A DNA stretch of 20,617 bases from CAYGZA01 sp964354135 (lineage in GTDB: Bacteria > Planctomycetota > Planctomycetia > Pirellulales > Thermoguttaceae), in the NCBI GenBank assembly GCA_964354135.1, contig CAYGZA010000077.1, forward strand, positions 1 to 20,617, read 5' to 3'. The translations under genes and the position numbers were made by a program. Under the pieces are notes generated by a model. It worked only from the letters and a program-made list of their open reading frames with translations, was not told the DNA's origin and made no database searches. Below are positions 1 through 9,070 of the stretch, one piece after another. How positions within the stretch are numbered: the stretch's first letter is position 1; each line of letters starts with the position of its first letter.

Positions 1-1
1 C

Positions 2-1039
2 CTGGTCGAGCTATTGGTCGTCATCTCGATCCTGATGCTCCTGGCGGTGGTGTCGGTCCGGGCGATGCGGCCGGCGATCGAAGACGCCAGGATCCGCGAG
101 GCCGCGCGGATGGTCAACGTCTATCTGGGCGCGGCCCGCAACCGCGCCCAGGAATCGGGCCGGCCGTACGGGGTGGAGATCGAGCGGATCGCCAGCCAGC
201 CCCTGGCCGGTATCACGCTCTACCAGGTCGAGGTCCCGCCGCCGTACGCCGGAGATACAACCGGAGCCATGGTGAAGGTTCAGGATCAGACGCCGCCGGG
301 CGGCCCCGTAACGCTAGCAGTGAGAATCCAGCCCGGCACCTGGTCAAGCGGCCTCGTCCGACCGGGCGATACGATCCAACTCAATTATCAAGGGCCGGTC
401 TACGTCCTCATGCCGGCCGGTTTTCCAATAGTGAATGGGTTTTTCGATTTCAGCAACACAAACGCCGACCCGGATGGTTTCAGCACCCTGATGTTGACCG
501 CTCTAGGCGACTTGTCGCAAGTGAGTGCTGTCCCGTGGCCCCACGTTTCGACGAACAGGTGGTCCGACCCCGTGGCCTTTGCCGTGTCTCGCCAGCCGGC
601 CCGCACGTCGGTCGCGCCGCTGCAGTTGCCCCGCGGTACCGCGATCGACCTCGCCTGGTCGGGCACGCCGAGCTTCTTGTTCCGGCCGGCGGACACGGCT
701 TCCGTACGCATTATGTTCTCACCCAACGGTTCCCTGGACCGCCTCTGGGCAAGCGACTTGCCCGAAGGGAGCCGCGTCATCGAGCCCATCTATCTCCTCA
801 TTGGGCGGCGCGACCGCGTGCCCCTGGAGCGGGCGGCTCCGTTCACGTCGCCGGCGGAAGACGGGCGGGCGAACCTGGAGGAGCCGTCGAACCTCTGGGT
901 GGCCGTGCAACCGCAGACCGGCTCGACGATCACCGAGAAAGTGGCCGACACCGGCGGTATACCCTGGAGTCAGGAGGCGCTCAAGATCGCTGCCGCCCGG
1001 GAGTTCGCCAGCGAGGGCCGTGCGATGGAAGGGCGCTAA
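2..1039 (+). CDS. GspH/type IV pilin-like pseudopilin, 5' end missing
   Basis: The reading frame enters from the left edge and encodes 345 visible residues. The first ones (LVELLVVISIL) are the hydrophobic core of a class III prepilin signal, including the conserved Glu of the F-T-L-V-E motif. The leader peptide, the cleavage glycine and the start codon lie outside the window. After the helix (to about residue 35) comes a large globular part without a motif I recognise. By family knowledge, such proteins are inserted in the inner membrane, cleaved and N-methylated by prepilin peptidase, and assembled into a pseudopilus. Usual GspH proteins are about 150-200 residues, so this one is long. It heads a run of same-strand pseudopilin genes, the next starting 24 bases downstream, which supports a GspH-type role. 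The exact subfamily is inferred from the motif and gene order only. Confidence 0.8.
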   Translation: MVELLVVISILMLLAVVSVRAMRPAIEDARIREAARMVNVYLGAARNRAQESGRPYGVEIERIASQPLAGITLYQVEVPPPYAGDTTGAMVKVQDQTPPGGPVTLAVRIQPGTWSSGLVRPGDTIQLNYQGPVYVLMPAGFPIVNGFFDFSNTNADPDGFSTLMLTALGDLSQVSAVPWPHVSTNRWSDPVAFAVSRQPARTSVAPLQLPRGTAIDLAWSGTPSFLFRPADTASVRIMFSPNGSLDRLWASDLPEGSRVIEPIYLLIGRRDRVPLERAAPFTSPAEDGRANLEEPSNLWVAVQPQTGSTITEKVADTGGIPWSQEALKIAAAREFASEGRAMEGR

Positions 1040-1063
1040 GCTGTGGGATGGGAGGGCGCTAAC

Positions 1064-2020
1064 ATGAGGCGCAGCGGTTTCAGCCTGTTGGAGATCCTGG
1101 TTTCGCTCTTCGTCATTCTCGTTGGGCTTTTGGGCGTGGCGGCGCTACTGCCCATCGGGCGGTCCGAGATCATGACGGCGGCCAAGGCCGACCGTGCCGG
1201 CACCTGTGCCCGGGCGGCCATGCGCGACATCGTCATCCGCCAGATGCTCGATCAGAGCCAGTGGCAGTCGGGGGTCGCGCTCAACTGGAGCCAAACGGTC
1301 GCAATCGACCCGATCGGCGTTGCTCAGGGCCGTTCTCCGCAATTCCCCGCTTCGGGCGCGGTCTGGATGCCCCGCGTGACGCTCCCGGCGTTTGCCAATC
1401 CTGCGGTGGCCGAGCGGGTCTTCACCTCGCACGACGACCTGCTGTTCGACATGCCCTCGGAGAGGACAGAGCGGCCGCAACAGATCTTCCGCACGTGGCT
1501 CCGTTTTCAAGGGCCGACCAACCCGACCTCGGACGTGACCACCAACGTCTTGGACCTCAATCTGGAAGCGGCCGAGGCCGAAGGCAACTATTCCTGGTTG
1601 GCGACCGTGACGCCGGCAATCGCCGAAAGCGGGCTCGCCGGGCCCAGGAGGCAGTTCACCGTTTCGGTCGTGGTCTTCTTCCAGCGCGACTCGGACCCGC
1701 TGGGCGAGCGGACCTGCACCATCGCCTCTGTGGGCATGTTGTTGGGCGGCGGGGACGTGAAGTTGGACGGACCCGCGGCCCAGGAACTCCGCCAGGGCGA
1801 ATGGATCCTCCTCCGCGGCCTCGGCAGCGGAAGCGTCCCGACGTTCAAATGGTACCGGGTCGTTTCCGCGGCGGAATACGATCCAAGCTCCGGGGGCAGC
1901 CGCCTCGTGACACTCGCCGGGCCCGATTGGAATCCCGGGCTCAACGGCCCTAGCGCCGAGGCGGGCCTGTTCCGGGGCGCGGTAGGCGTGTACACACAGA
2001 CGGTCGAGGTGGACCGGTGA
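1064..2020 (+). CDS. GspI/PilV-like pseudopilin
   Basis: A 318-residue protein. I chose the ATG at 1064 rather than an in-frame upstream codon because GGAGGG at 1051-1056 lies seven bases before it, and because translation then begins MRRSG followed by FSLLEILVSLFVILVGLLG. That is a short basic leader, a glycine cleavage site, Glu at mature position 5 and a hydrophobic helix: a textbook class III prepilin signal. The rest is probably a beta-rich globular domain with no motif I can name. The position between a GspH-like and a GspK-like gene, and the SLLEILVSL-type helix, fit GspI/PilV. By family knowledge these minor pseudopilins form the tip complex with GspJ and GspK and initiate pseudopilus assembly. 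Canonical GspI is about 120-130 residues, so this protein is much larger. The family assignment is firm; the GspI subtype is inferred. Confidence 0.82.
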   Translation: MRRSGFSLLEILVSLFVILVGLLGVAALLPIGRSEIMTAAKADRAGTCARAAMRDIVIRQMLDQSQWQSGVALNWSQTVAIDPIGVAQGRSPQFPASGAVWMPRVTLPAFANPAVAERVFTSHDDLLFDMPSERTERPQQIFRTWLRFQGPTNPTSDVTTNVLDLNLEAAEAEGNYSWLATVTPAIAESGLAGPRRQFTVSVVVFFQRDSDPLGERTCTIASVGMLLGGGDVKLDGPAAQELRQGEWILLRGLGSGSVPTFKWYRVVSAAEYDPSSGGSRLVTLAGPDWNPGLNGPSAEAGLFRGAVGVYTQTVEVDR

Positions 2021-2063
2021 CGAGAAAGGGCAAGCAGGCGTTTCGTAGGAAGGACCGGGGAAC

Positions 2064-5000
2064 ATGACGAGCTACCAACGCGGCAAGCGCCGGCGGGGCG
2101 TTCTGCTCCTGGTGGTGCTGGCGATCCTGGCGATGCTGGGCCTCTTGGCGATCACCTTTGTGATGATCACCGGGCAGGCCAAGCGGAGCGCCCGCGCCCA
2201 GCAGCGAAGCGAACAGTACTTCGAGCCCGGCGACCGCATTGCCCACGAGGCATTCCTGATCGCCGTACGGGGCTCGGAGAATTGGGCGTGCGCGCCGAGC
2301 AAGGCGAGTCTTCTGGAAGACATGTACGGCGACGACAGCGTCACGGGCATGACCTCGGCCGTCGCGCTGGTGTGCGGCGACGGGCAGTTGGTCAACATGG
2401 GGGTCAACATCCCTTCGGCGGAGAGACGCGTGGGGTGCGTGCTTACCGCCTTGAGCGGTCCAGCGGCCGGCAAGAGCACGCGGATAGTCGGCTGCAATCT
2501 GAACACCACGCCTCCCACGATTCAAGTGGTTGCCTTCGACGGCGTGCCCAGTGCCGCGCTGCCGCAAGCCATGAACTTTCACATCAACGCCCCGCCGTTC
2601 AGCGGCACCGGCGCGGGATTCAACCCGCAGAGCGGGCAGATGGACCTCATGCACCCGACGGCAACGAATCTGCACATGGCGTTGCTCTTGCGACCGTTTA
2701 TGAGCAACCTGGAAGCGACTCCTCTTCCGCGAACGCAACTGAACGTAGACTACACCGCGGTCGATTACCGGCACCCCCTTCTGGCCATGCAGCTTCCGAA
2801 CGGGCAGGTGCCGATCCCCTCACTCCTCCGACCGGAGTTGGTCAATTTCTGGTTTCACCGGATGGTGACCGATTCTTCCATCATTCCGTGGCCGAACAAT
2901 GCACAGCCGGCGGATCGATGGAAGGCCGTGCTGCAGCCGTACGGGCCGGACGGGCGTTTCAACACGGGCGACGAGTTCGTCCGCGATACGAACGTCCAGA
3001 ACGCGATCATGCTCCTGAAACGCAAGATCCTCTTCCGCCCGCTTGCGGAGGACCATCCGGGATTTAACGGAAGCAATCCCGCGTGCCGGCTCAATATCGC
3101 CGGCATCACCGACGAAAACGCGCTATCAAGGATTGCGTGGGAGCTGAACGGGCCCTGGGACGTAGACAACGACGGCGACGGCATCGCGGACGGCATTTGG
3201 GTGGACATCGGCTCGCCGGTCCGCACGGCGCCCGACGGGCGGCTTTATAAGGCCCTCGGTTCTTACCTTTGCGTGGACTTAGACGGCCGGCTGAACGTCA
3301 ACGCCCACGGGACCTACGCCCAGACGAACGCGTGGTACTACAGCCGCATCGATCCCGACACCAACGACTTCCGGCCCGTCGGCACCCAGCAAGCGACCAG
3401 GACGTTCATGTTCAGCACATTCGATCCGCTGAATCCGACGTTTCCGAACTTGCCGCGGGGCTTCGGTTATGGGCCGGGGGAGATCAACCTGCTGCCGCTC
3501 TTTGGCGACGTTGGCGCATACAAGAACCTTCTTGAGGCGCGTTACTGGCCCGCCAGAGTCCCCGGATCGGACAATCGCGATGGTAGCAACATGCCGCTGG
3601 ACGATCCGCTGCACTTGAACAAGTGGTTTGAATACCCGGGCGGTTACTGGAGCTTCACGCCTCTTGGGACCGGTGCCTACGGCTCCCCGCCCAACCGGTT
3701 GGGCGACGGCGCGATCGGGCTGGATCCGGGCGGCCGGCCGCTCTACTGCCGCATGGGCCGGGCAACGTGGGTGAGGAATGTGCAGCCCACAGACAACTTC
3801 GATCTTAGTACGAGCAACCACGAGCGGCTCGACGACCCGTATAAGGCGAACCTGTCCAAGCCGACGGCGTGGAACTCCCCGTTCAGCGCGAATGAGTTGG
3901 AGCGGGTCTTGCGGAACTACGATCTCGATGCTTCCCGCTTGCCGAGCCGGCTGTCCGCTTTGGCCGGCCGCCGGCACGAGATCACCACCGACAGTTGGGA
4001 CGTGCCCTGCCCGAGCCCGGCCTTGCCTCAGCAGTTGGTCGCTCGGCTACGCGACAACCCCGACTGGCGCAACGAGGCGATAACCTTGGGCTGGTACCCG
4101 CCCCGGCACGTGCAGGACGTGCTCGCCATTAAGATTTACACCGAATTGCGCGCACCTGCGCCCGGGCCCGCGTTGGCACCGCAGCGAGCCGAGCAAGTGA
4201 CCCGGCAGTCCCTCACGCGGCTCTTGCCGCTGGAGATGCTCTCCGGGCTGAAGATGGACCTGAACCGGCCGTTCGGCAATAGCGCCGACGACAACGCTAA
4301 CGGCGTGATCGACGAGCCGGGGGAGAACGAAACCTGCACGCAGGTAAATGCCAGCGGCGCGCCCATCGCGGTCCCATTCGCTTTCGATCCGAGGCCGGCG
4401 GTAACGGGTGTAACGAATGGCCTACAAGCGCGCCAACTCTATGCCCGGCATTTGTACGTCCTGGCGCTATTGGCGATGGACCACACGGTCGAAAGAGCCG
4501 GCCGTCCCCTTGACGCCGAGCGCGACCGGGCCCGGCTGGCGGCCCAGTGGGCCGTAAACGTGGTCGATTTCCTCGACCGGGACTCGATCATGACCCCCTT
4601 CGAATACGACATCTGCCCGTTCACCGACGACGATGATCCGACGACTCCGGGGGTTGATCCCAATAGGGACGGCAACACCTGGGACGTGGACGGCGTGATC
4701 GACCTCGATCCGACGGCCCCTGGCTCGCCGGACAACGAGCGGGTGCATCGTTACCGGGGCCTGGTTTGGGGCTGCGAGCCGCCGCCGATGCTGCTCACCG
4801 AAGGCCTGGCATTCCACGACCGGCGGACCCAGGACCTCCCTGCCGACGGCGGCACCGTCGCAGCAGGGACGGATCAGGGAGGTGGCACGGGTGTTGCTGA
4901 TTTTGACCAAAGTTATCGCCCCGAGGGGTCGCTGTTCCTGGAAGTCTACAATCCCTCCCCGCGCCTAGAGCCCAAGCCGGGCGAGTTCTACAACGGCCCG

Positions 5001-7208
5001 GACGGCGGCATTGTCTTGCAGCGAAGGGCGCCAGACACCTCGCCCGTCTGGCGGCTGGCCATCTACAACCGGGATCAGTTCGACCTGGACCCGGATAATC
5101 CGGACTACGCCGGCCCGGAGCGGAGCATATACTTCGTCGATGCAACGGGGATTCCGGTCACCGACGACGGCCTGCGGCACTATCCCAGTCGGGTGCCGAG
5201 CAATGATGAGGTGCTCTTGCCCGGCCGTTTCGCCGTTATCGGCTCGGGCAAGTTCAGTGAGGTCAGCCAAGGGGGCCTGACCAGAACCTTCATCGGCTTC
5301 CGCTCGGGATTCACGGATTTGGATGACCAGACGCGGCGAATCCAGCTCAATCCGTTGCGGAACCTCAACCCGAATCCGGCCAATCCGGCGCAGTATCCCG
5401 TTTCCGTGGTGTACAACCCGCACGCGGCTCCCTGGGGTCCGAACCCACCTCCCGTTAGGAACGACTTGCCGACGGACCGGATTCAGACGCCGCTGGCCGT
5501 GGCCATCGACATGGTGGTCTCCGACGGCGCCGGCGTGCGCCGGAGGCTGAGCATTTCGGAGCCGTTCGACGGTTATCCGGCAAGGGACCCGGGCAACATG
5601 CTCCTCGACGAGACCGTTCCCGCCCCACGGTATGCGTCTCCCTATCTCCGGCCGTTGGATCTTAACAACACGGCGGTGCCGTGGCAGATCTTGGTCCAGG
5701 ACGGGACCGAGCCTCGCTTGAAGCTCGCGTGCCTGCAGCGCCTGGCCAATCCGCTCCTCCCCTGGCACCTGCGCACCAATCCGTACCGCACGGTCGATAG
5801 CCTGGTCCTCGACCTGACCACTTTCAATGGTGCTCCGGGCGACACGAGCGGCGAACCCTTCGGCGGAGACCATCCGTTGACCTTGGGCGGGCACAACATC
5901 TGCTCCCGAGAGCGGGGAGAAAACAACGATGCCGACCGCGCAAACAACCTCTGGACCCAGGAACCGCGCGGGACCGGCGATTCCCAGCTGAACGGTGCTG
6001 CTTTTGCCGTGGCCGGCCACGAGATCGCGGCCGGGCTTCACCACACCTTGGGCTACTTGAACTACGACTTCGGCATGGACGCCACAGGCACGTACGTGGG
6101 TCCGCGACCGGCGAGCTTCGGTGTCTACATGGGCGACCCGCCGGGCACGCCCTTCCCGTGGCTCACCTGGAACAATCGCCCCTTCATCAGCGAGCTGGAA
6201 CTGCTGTTAGTTCCCTGCTTGAATGCCAGGGAGCTTCTGGCGAATCCGGCAGATTTCGACCCGGCGCAGGCAACCCGCTATCCGTTTCTGAAGACGTTCG
6301 GCATGGCGACCGCTGGGTCGAATCCCTACGAAGGGTTGAACCGACCCTTCCCGCACTTGTTGAACTTCTTCTTCCAGCGCGATCCCAGCATCACAGATCC
6401 TGCAGCGCAGCCGCCGCGGATGTTCCACCGGCTCTTGGAGTTCGTGGGCGTGCCGTCGCCGTTTGTGGGCACCGAGATACAAGCGAATCCAGTCGTTTTC
6501 GCCAACAATCCGGGGCACAGGTTCCCGCCGCCGTTTAACGGCATTCCGAACTATCGCGAGCCGGGGCGGATCAACCTCAACACGATCTTCAGCCCGGACG
6601 TCTTCCGCGGACTACTGAATCGCACGGACTTGGGCGACGGCGGGCTGTGGGCCAGTTTCCAGCGGAGCCGGCAGGGGTTCGACACCGGTCAGGAATCGCA
6701 GTATCCGACGCGGTTCGCCAATCCGTTCCGGTCATTTGCGGGGGCCCGGCTGACGCCGACGCCGTCCCCCGATCTCCTCATGGATCCGAACGATCCGAAC
6801 AGTGTGGCCGACATCCACGCGACGCTTTTGCGCCGTAGCCCGGGCCAAACGACCCCGCTATTTGGGGTTGATCCAAGCATCGTGGCGGGCGGCGAGACGA
6901 CCAACCCCGACCGCAACCCGTTTTTCCGCTACCAGGGGCTCCAGCGGTTGGGGAACCTGGTGACCACGCGGTCCAACGTCTATGCCGTCTGGATCACCGT
7001 CGGGTTCTTCGAGGTGCAGCCGTGGGGAGCGATCGACGCGGTACATCCGGACGGTTACGCCCTCGGCCGGGAGGCCGGCTCCGATACCGGCGAGATCAAG
7101 CGGTACCGGGCCTTCTACATCTTCGACCGCTCGATCCCCGTTGGGTTCCAGCGCGGCCAGGACCTGAACGTCGAGAAGGCGATTCTGCTGAAGCGGTTTA
7201 TTGAGTAG
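2064..7208 (+). CDS. Giant GspK-like minor pseudopilin (1714 aa)
   Basis: The start ATG has AGGAAGGA at 2047-2054 upstream. The N-terminus is a basic stretch (KRRRG) followed by VLLLVVLAILAMLGLLAITFV: a glycine cleavage site and a helix with Val, not Glu, at mature position 5, which is the known GspK peculiarity. Two short GspK-type motifs are visible: DGRLNVN near residues 407-413 and GRINLNT near 1501-1507. In ordinary GspK (about 300-350 residues) the comparable motifs lie roughly 100 residues apart; here they are about 1093 apart. Acidic loops that look calcium-binding occur at 366-381 (alternating D at 366, 368, 370, 372, then 376 and 381), 742-751 and 855-882. GspK is the tip pseudopilin and binds calcium, which fits. 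The stop TAG shares its last base with a GGGATTG heptamer repeat. The protein is probably anchored in the inner membrane with the bulk outside the cytoplasm. GspK affinity is inferred from motifs; the function of the large inserted part is unknown. Confidence 0.75.
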   Translation: MTSYQRGKRRRGVLLLVVLAILAMLGLLAITFVMITGQAKRSARAQQRSEQYFEPGDRIAHEAFLIAVRGSENWACAPSKASLLEDMYGDDSVTGMTSAVALVCGDGQLVNMGVNIPSAERRVGCVLTALSGPAAGKSTRIVGCNLNTTPPTIQVVAFDGVPSAALPQAMNFHINAPPFSGTGAGFNPQSGQMDLMHPTATNLHMALLLRPFMSNLEATPLPRTQLNVDYTAVDYRHPLLAMQLPNGQVPIPSLLRPELVNFWFHRMVTDSSIIPWPNNAQPADRWKAVLQPYGPDGRFNTGDEFVRDTNVQNAIMLLKRKILFRPLAEDHPGFNGSNPACRLNIAGITDENALSRIAWELNGPWDVDNDGDGIADGIWVDIGSPVRTAPDGRLYKALGSYLCVDLDGRLNVNAHGTYAQTNAWYYSRIDPDTNDFRPVGTQQATRTFMFSTFDPLNPTFPNLPRGFGYGPGEINLLPLFGDVGAYKNLLEARYWPARVPGSDNRDGSNMPLDDPLHLNKWFEYPGGYWSFTPLGTGAYGSPPNRLGDGAIGLDPGGRPLYCRMGRATWVRNVQPTDNFDLSTSNHERLDDPYKANLSKPTAWNSPFSANELERVLRNYDLDASRLPSRLSALAGRRHEITTDSWDVPCPSPALPQQLVARLRDNPDWRNEAITLGWYPPRHVQDVLAIKIYTELRAPAPGPALAPQRAEQVTRQSLTRLLPLEMLSGLKMDLNRPFGNSADDNANGVIDEPGENETCTQVNASGAPIAVPFAFDPRPAVTGVTNGLQARQLYARHLYVLALLAMDHTVERAGRPLDAERDRARLAAQWAVNVVDFLDRDSIMTPFEYDICPFTDDDDPTTPGVDPNRDGNTWDVDGVIDLDPTAPGSPDNERVHRYRGLVWGCEPPPMLLTEGLAFHDRRTQDLPADGGTVAAGTDQGGGTGVADFDQSYRPEGSLFLEVYNPSPRLEPKPGEFYNGPDGGIVLQRRAPDTSPVWRLAIYNRDQFDLDPDNPDYAGPERSIYFVDATGIPVTDDGLRHYPSRVPSNDEVLLPGRFAVIGSGKFSEVSQGGLTRTFIGFRSGFTDLDDQTRRIQLNPLRNLNPNPANPAQYPVSVVYNPHAAPWGPNPPPVRNDLPTDRIQTPLAVAIDMVVSDGAGVRRRLSISEPFDGYPARDPGNMLLDETVPAPRYASPYLRPLDLNNTAVPWQILVQDGTEPRLKLACLQRLANPLLPWHLRTNPYRTVDSLVLDLTTFNGAPGDTSGEPFGGDHPLTLGGHNICSRERGENNDADRANNLWTQEPRGTGDSQLNGAAFAVAGHEIAAGLHHTLGYLNYDFGMDATGTYVGPRPASFGVYMGDPPGTPFPWLTWNNRPFISELELLLVPCLNARELLANPADFDPAQATRYPFLKTFGMATAGSNPYEGLNRPFPHLLNFFFQRDPSITDPAAQPPRMFHRLLEFVGVPSPFVGTEIQANPVVFANNPGHRFPPPFNGIPNYREPGRINLNTIFSPDVFRGLLNRTDLGDGGLWASFQRSRQGFDTGQESQYPTRFANPFRSFAGARLTPTPSPDLLMDPNDPNSVADIHATLLRRSPGQTTPLFGVDPSIVAGGETTNPDRNPFFRYQGLQRLGNLVTTRSNVYAVWITVGFFEVQPWGAIDAVHPDGYALGREAGSDTGEIKRYRAFYIFDRSIPVGFQRGQDLNVEKAILLKRFIE

Positions 7209-7370
7209 GGATTGGGGATTGGGGAGTAGGTATCATGGAACGGCAACGCGTTGACTCATCGCTCCGACTGGATCCTACATCCTTCATCCTTCACCGTTTG
7301 GCCGCGGCCGAAGGCCGTGCCGGCCGATGGGACTCCAACCGCCAATCCCTAATCCCTAATCCCCAATCCC
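7208..7370. repeat. Heptamer inverted-repeat element (GGGATTG / YAATCCC)
   Basis: The left arm has two tandem GGGATTG heptamers at 7208-7221 followed by a degenerate GGGAGTA. The right arm has four tandem copies in the opposite orientation (CAATCCC, TAATCCC, TAATCCC, CAATCCC) at 7343-7370. The interior contains another heptamer pair, CATCCTT twice at 7278-7291, followed by CACC. The left arm overlaps the final base of the stop codon of the GspK-like gene, and the right arm is translated in the GspJ-like leader. The pattern resembles the short tandemly repeated heptamers (STRR) known from filamentous cyanobacteria. I infer an inserted intergenic repeat element rather than coding sequence under selection. 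Confidence 0.75.
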
Positions 7371-8962
7371 TTTCCCCGCGTCACGGCTACACGCTGGTCG
7401 AGTTGCTCATGGCCACCGCGCTCTCGCTGATGGTGATGTTCGGCGTGGTGACCGTCTTCGGCATGATCGGCCAGGGCGTGAACGACTCCCGGGCAACGCT
7501 GGAGATGTCGGAGGCCCTGCGGTCCGTGGCGGCGATCCTGAGGAACGACCTGGCGGGCGTCACCGTCACCATGGACCCGCCGCGGCGGCCCGAGTCGGGC
7601 GAAGGGGTCTTCGAGTACACCGAAGGGCCGATCGGGCCGATAATTCAGTATTCCAACAGGTACGCGAGCAACAATGACGTCGCCGACCTGAGCGATCCCC
7701 GAAGCTACGATACGATGGTCGGCGATATTGATGACAAGCTGATGTTTACCACCCGCAGCCGCACCGAGCCGTTCGTGGGCCGCTACGCCGGCCGCGCGGT
7801 CGAATCATACGATGCCGAGATCGCCTATTTCGTGCGGGGCCGGACGCTTTACCGGCGGGTGTTGCTGATCGCCCCGGCGCTTTCCATGAGCGGCATGAAC
7901 CTCGCGGGATTCTACGCGGCAAACGACATCTCGGTCCGCGTCGAGGGCGGGGGCCTCGTCGCCAATACGCTGGCCGACCTGACCAAGCCGGAGAACCGCT
8001 ATGCCCACCGGCCGATGCACGAAAACGCGGCAAACGACTTCCGGTCCGGCCTCCCCTATCATCCCGACTTCTTCCGCACCTTCCGGTCGCAGGAAACCGT
8101 CCCTATCGTCCCTTCCTACTGGGCGACGCAGCGAGTGCCGCCCTACGTGGGCCTCGGGCTGCCCACGTTGGCGGAAACCTCGGCCGGCGCTTGGGGAAGT
8201 TGGGTCCCCGCCGGCGATCTTCCCGCCCGAACGATCCCTTCGAGCCTCGCTTTCCCCTTCCCTCTGACGGCCAACGGTGTCTTCGACGCCCGCCGCAACC
8301 CGCACCCTTGGAACCAGCTTGATCCGGACACCGGGAGCTTGACCGCGTTTGCCGGGCCGCGCGTGGGTGAAGACGTCATTCTCAACAACGTCATCGGATT
8401 CGACGTAAAGGCGTGGGATCCCGGCGCACAGGTGCTGGAAGCCCGCGACACCAAGGGTACGCCCTCCCCTCTGGACGACGAAATGCTGGCTTTGCTGCCG
8501 GGCGATCCCGGGTACAACTATGCTCTGGGGCGTTTCCTCGCTAGCCAACCTTTCAACGAAACAAATAACAACATTAGGTATGCCGTCGTAAGTCAGGGCG
8601 CGTACGTGGACTTGAATTACCGGTGCCCTTTGGGCGGTACGGGCTCGCAGTTCGCCGGCGCCGGAGACCCGCGGTCAGGCGTTCGCGGCACGGAGCCGGG
8701 ACAACTGGCCGGAGCGCGTTCGGCGGTCTACGACACCTGGTCCACGCACTACGAAGCCGGCGGCCCGGGCGCCAACGGGTTCGACGACCCACCCTTCGGT
8801 GGCGGTCCCCTCGATGGCGTGGTTGATGATCCCGGCGAGATGCAGTGCCCGCCGCCGTATGCCGTGCCGCTGCGAGGCATCCAAGTGAAGATCCGCTGCT
8901 ACGAGCCCTCCAGCCGGCAGATTCGCGAGGTGACGGTGGTCCAAGAGTTTGTCACGAAGTAG
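7235..8962 (+). CDS. GspJ/PilW-like pseudopilin with repeat-encoded long leader
   Basis: A 575-residue protein whose prepilin motif, HG followed by YTLVELLMATALSLMVMFGV, lies at residues 50-70. Cleavage after Gly51 would leave Glu at +5. The leader is therefore about 51 residues instead of the usual 6-25. Most of it is encoded by a heptamer-repeat element (7208-7370), which also supplies the Shine-Dalgarno-like GGGGAG at 7221-7226. No ATG or GTG lies between the element and the cleavage site; a TTG at 7298 is the only shorter alternative start and would still include the right repeat arm. The mature part is large (about 520 residues) compared with about 200 for GspJ and has no other motif I recognise. 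As last gene of the pseudopilin operon it fits GspJ/PilW, a partner of GspI and GspK in the tip complex. The prepilin class is certain; the J/W subtype is inferred. Confidence 0.8.
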   Translation: MERQRVDSSLRLDPTSFILHRLAAAEGRAGRWDSNRQSLIPNPQSLSPRHGYTLVELLMATALSLMVMFGVVTVFGMIGQGVNDSRATLEMSEALRSVAAILRNDLAGVTVTMDPPRRPESGEGVFEYTEGPIGPIIQYSNRYASNNDVADLSDPRSYDTMVGDIDDKLMFTTRSRTEPFVGRYAGRAVESYDAEIAYFVRGRTLYRRVLLIAPALSMSGMNLAGFYAANDISVRVEGGGLVANTLADLTKPENRYAHRPMHENAANDFRSGLPYHPDFFRTFRSQETVPIVPSYWATQRVPPYVGLGLPTLAETSAGAWGSWVPAGDLPARTIPSSLAFPFPLTANGVFDARRNPHPWNQLDPDTGSLTAFAGPRVGEDVILNNVIGFDVKAWDPGAQVLEARDTKGTPSPLDDEMLALLPGDPGYNYALGRFLASQPFNETNNNIRYAVVSQGAYVDLNYRCPLGGTGSQFAGAGDPRSGVRGTEPGQLAGARSAVYDTWSTHYEAGGPGANGFDDPPFGGGPLDGVVDDPGEMQCPPPYAVPLRGIQVKIRCYEPSSRQIREVTVVQEFVTK

Positions 8963-8976
8963 GAGGCGGCGGGGAG

Positions 8977-9057
8977 AATGACCAAGCACCAATGACCAAT
9001 GACCAAACGCCGCGATTTCGCTTGTCCTTGGTCATTGGGATTTGGTCATTGGTCATT
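8977..9057. repeat. AATGACC heptamer hairpin between convergent genes
   Basis: The left arm 8977-9006 is built of heptads AATGACC, AAGCACC, AATGACC, AATGACC plus AA. The right arm 9028-9057 is its imperfect inverse: 25 of 30 positions can pair and the two terminal heptads pair perfectly. The loop is 21 bases. It lies 14 bases after the stop of the GspJ-like gene and 13 bases from the stop of the convergent SDR gene. It could therefore end transcription from both sides, although there is no T-run as in a classical intrinsic terminator. An 11-base string CATCCTTCACC at 9065-9075, also present in the element at 7285-7295, overlaps the SDR stop codon. Confidence 0.8.
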
Positions 9058-9070
9058 CCTTCCTCATCCT

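Noticed and set aside
3159..3206. Dockerin or EF-hand domain in the giant protein
   Set aside because: The acidic loop at residues 366-381 is single, without the paired 22-residue repeat of dockerins or a clear flanking helix pair, so only calcium-loop-like is claimed.
7208..7370. CRISPR-like array because of repeated short units
   Set aside because: Units are seven bases, tandem without spacers and inverted between arms; no cas genes are present.
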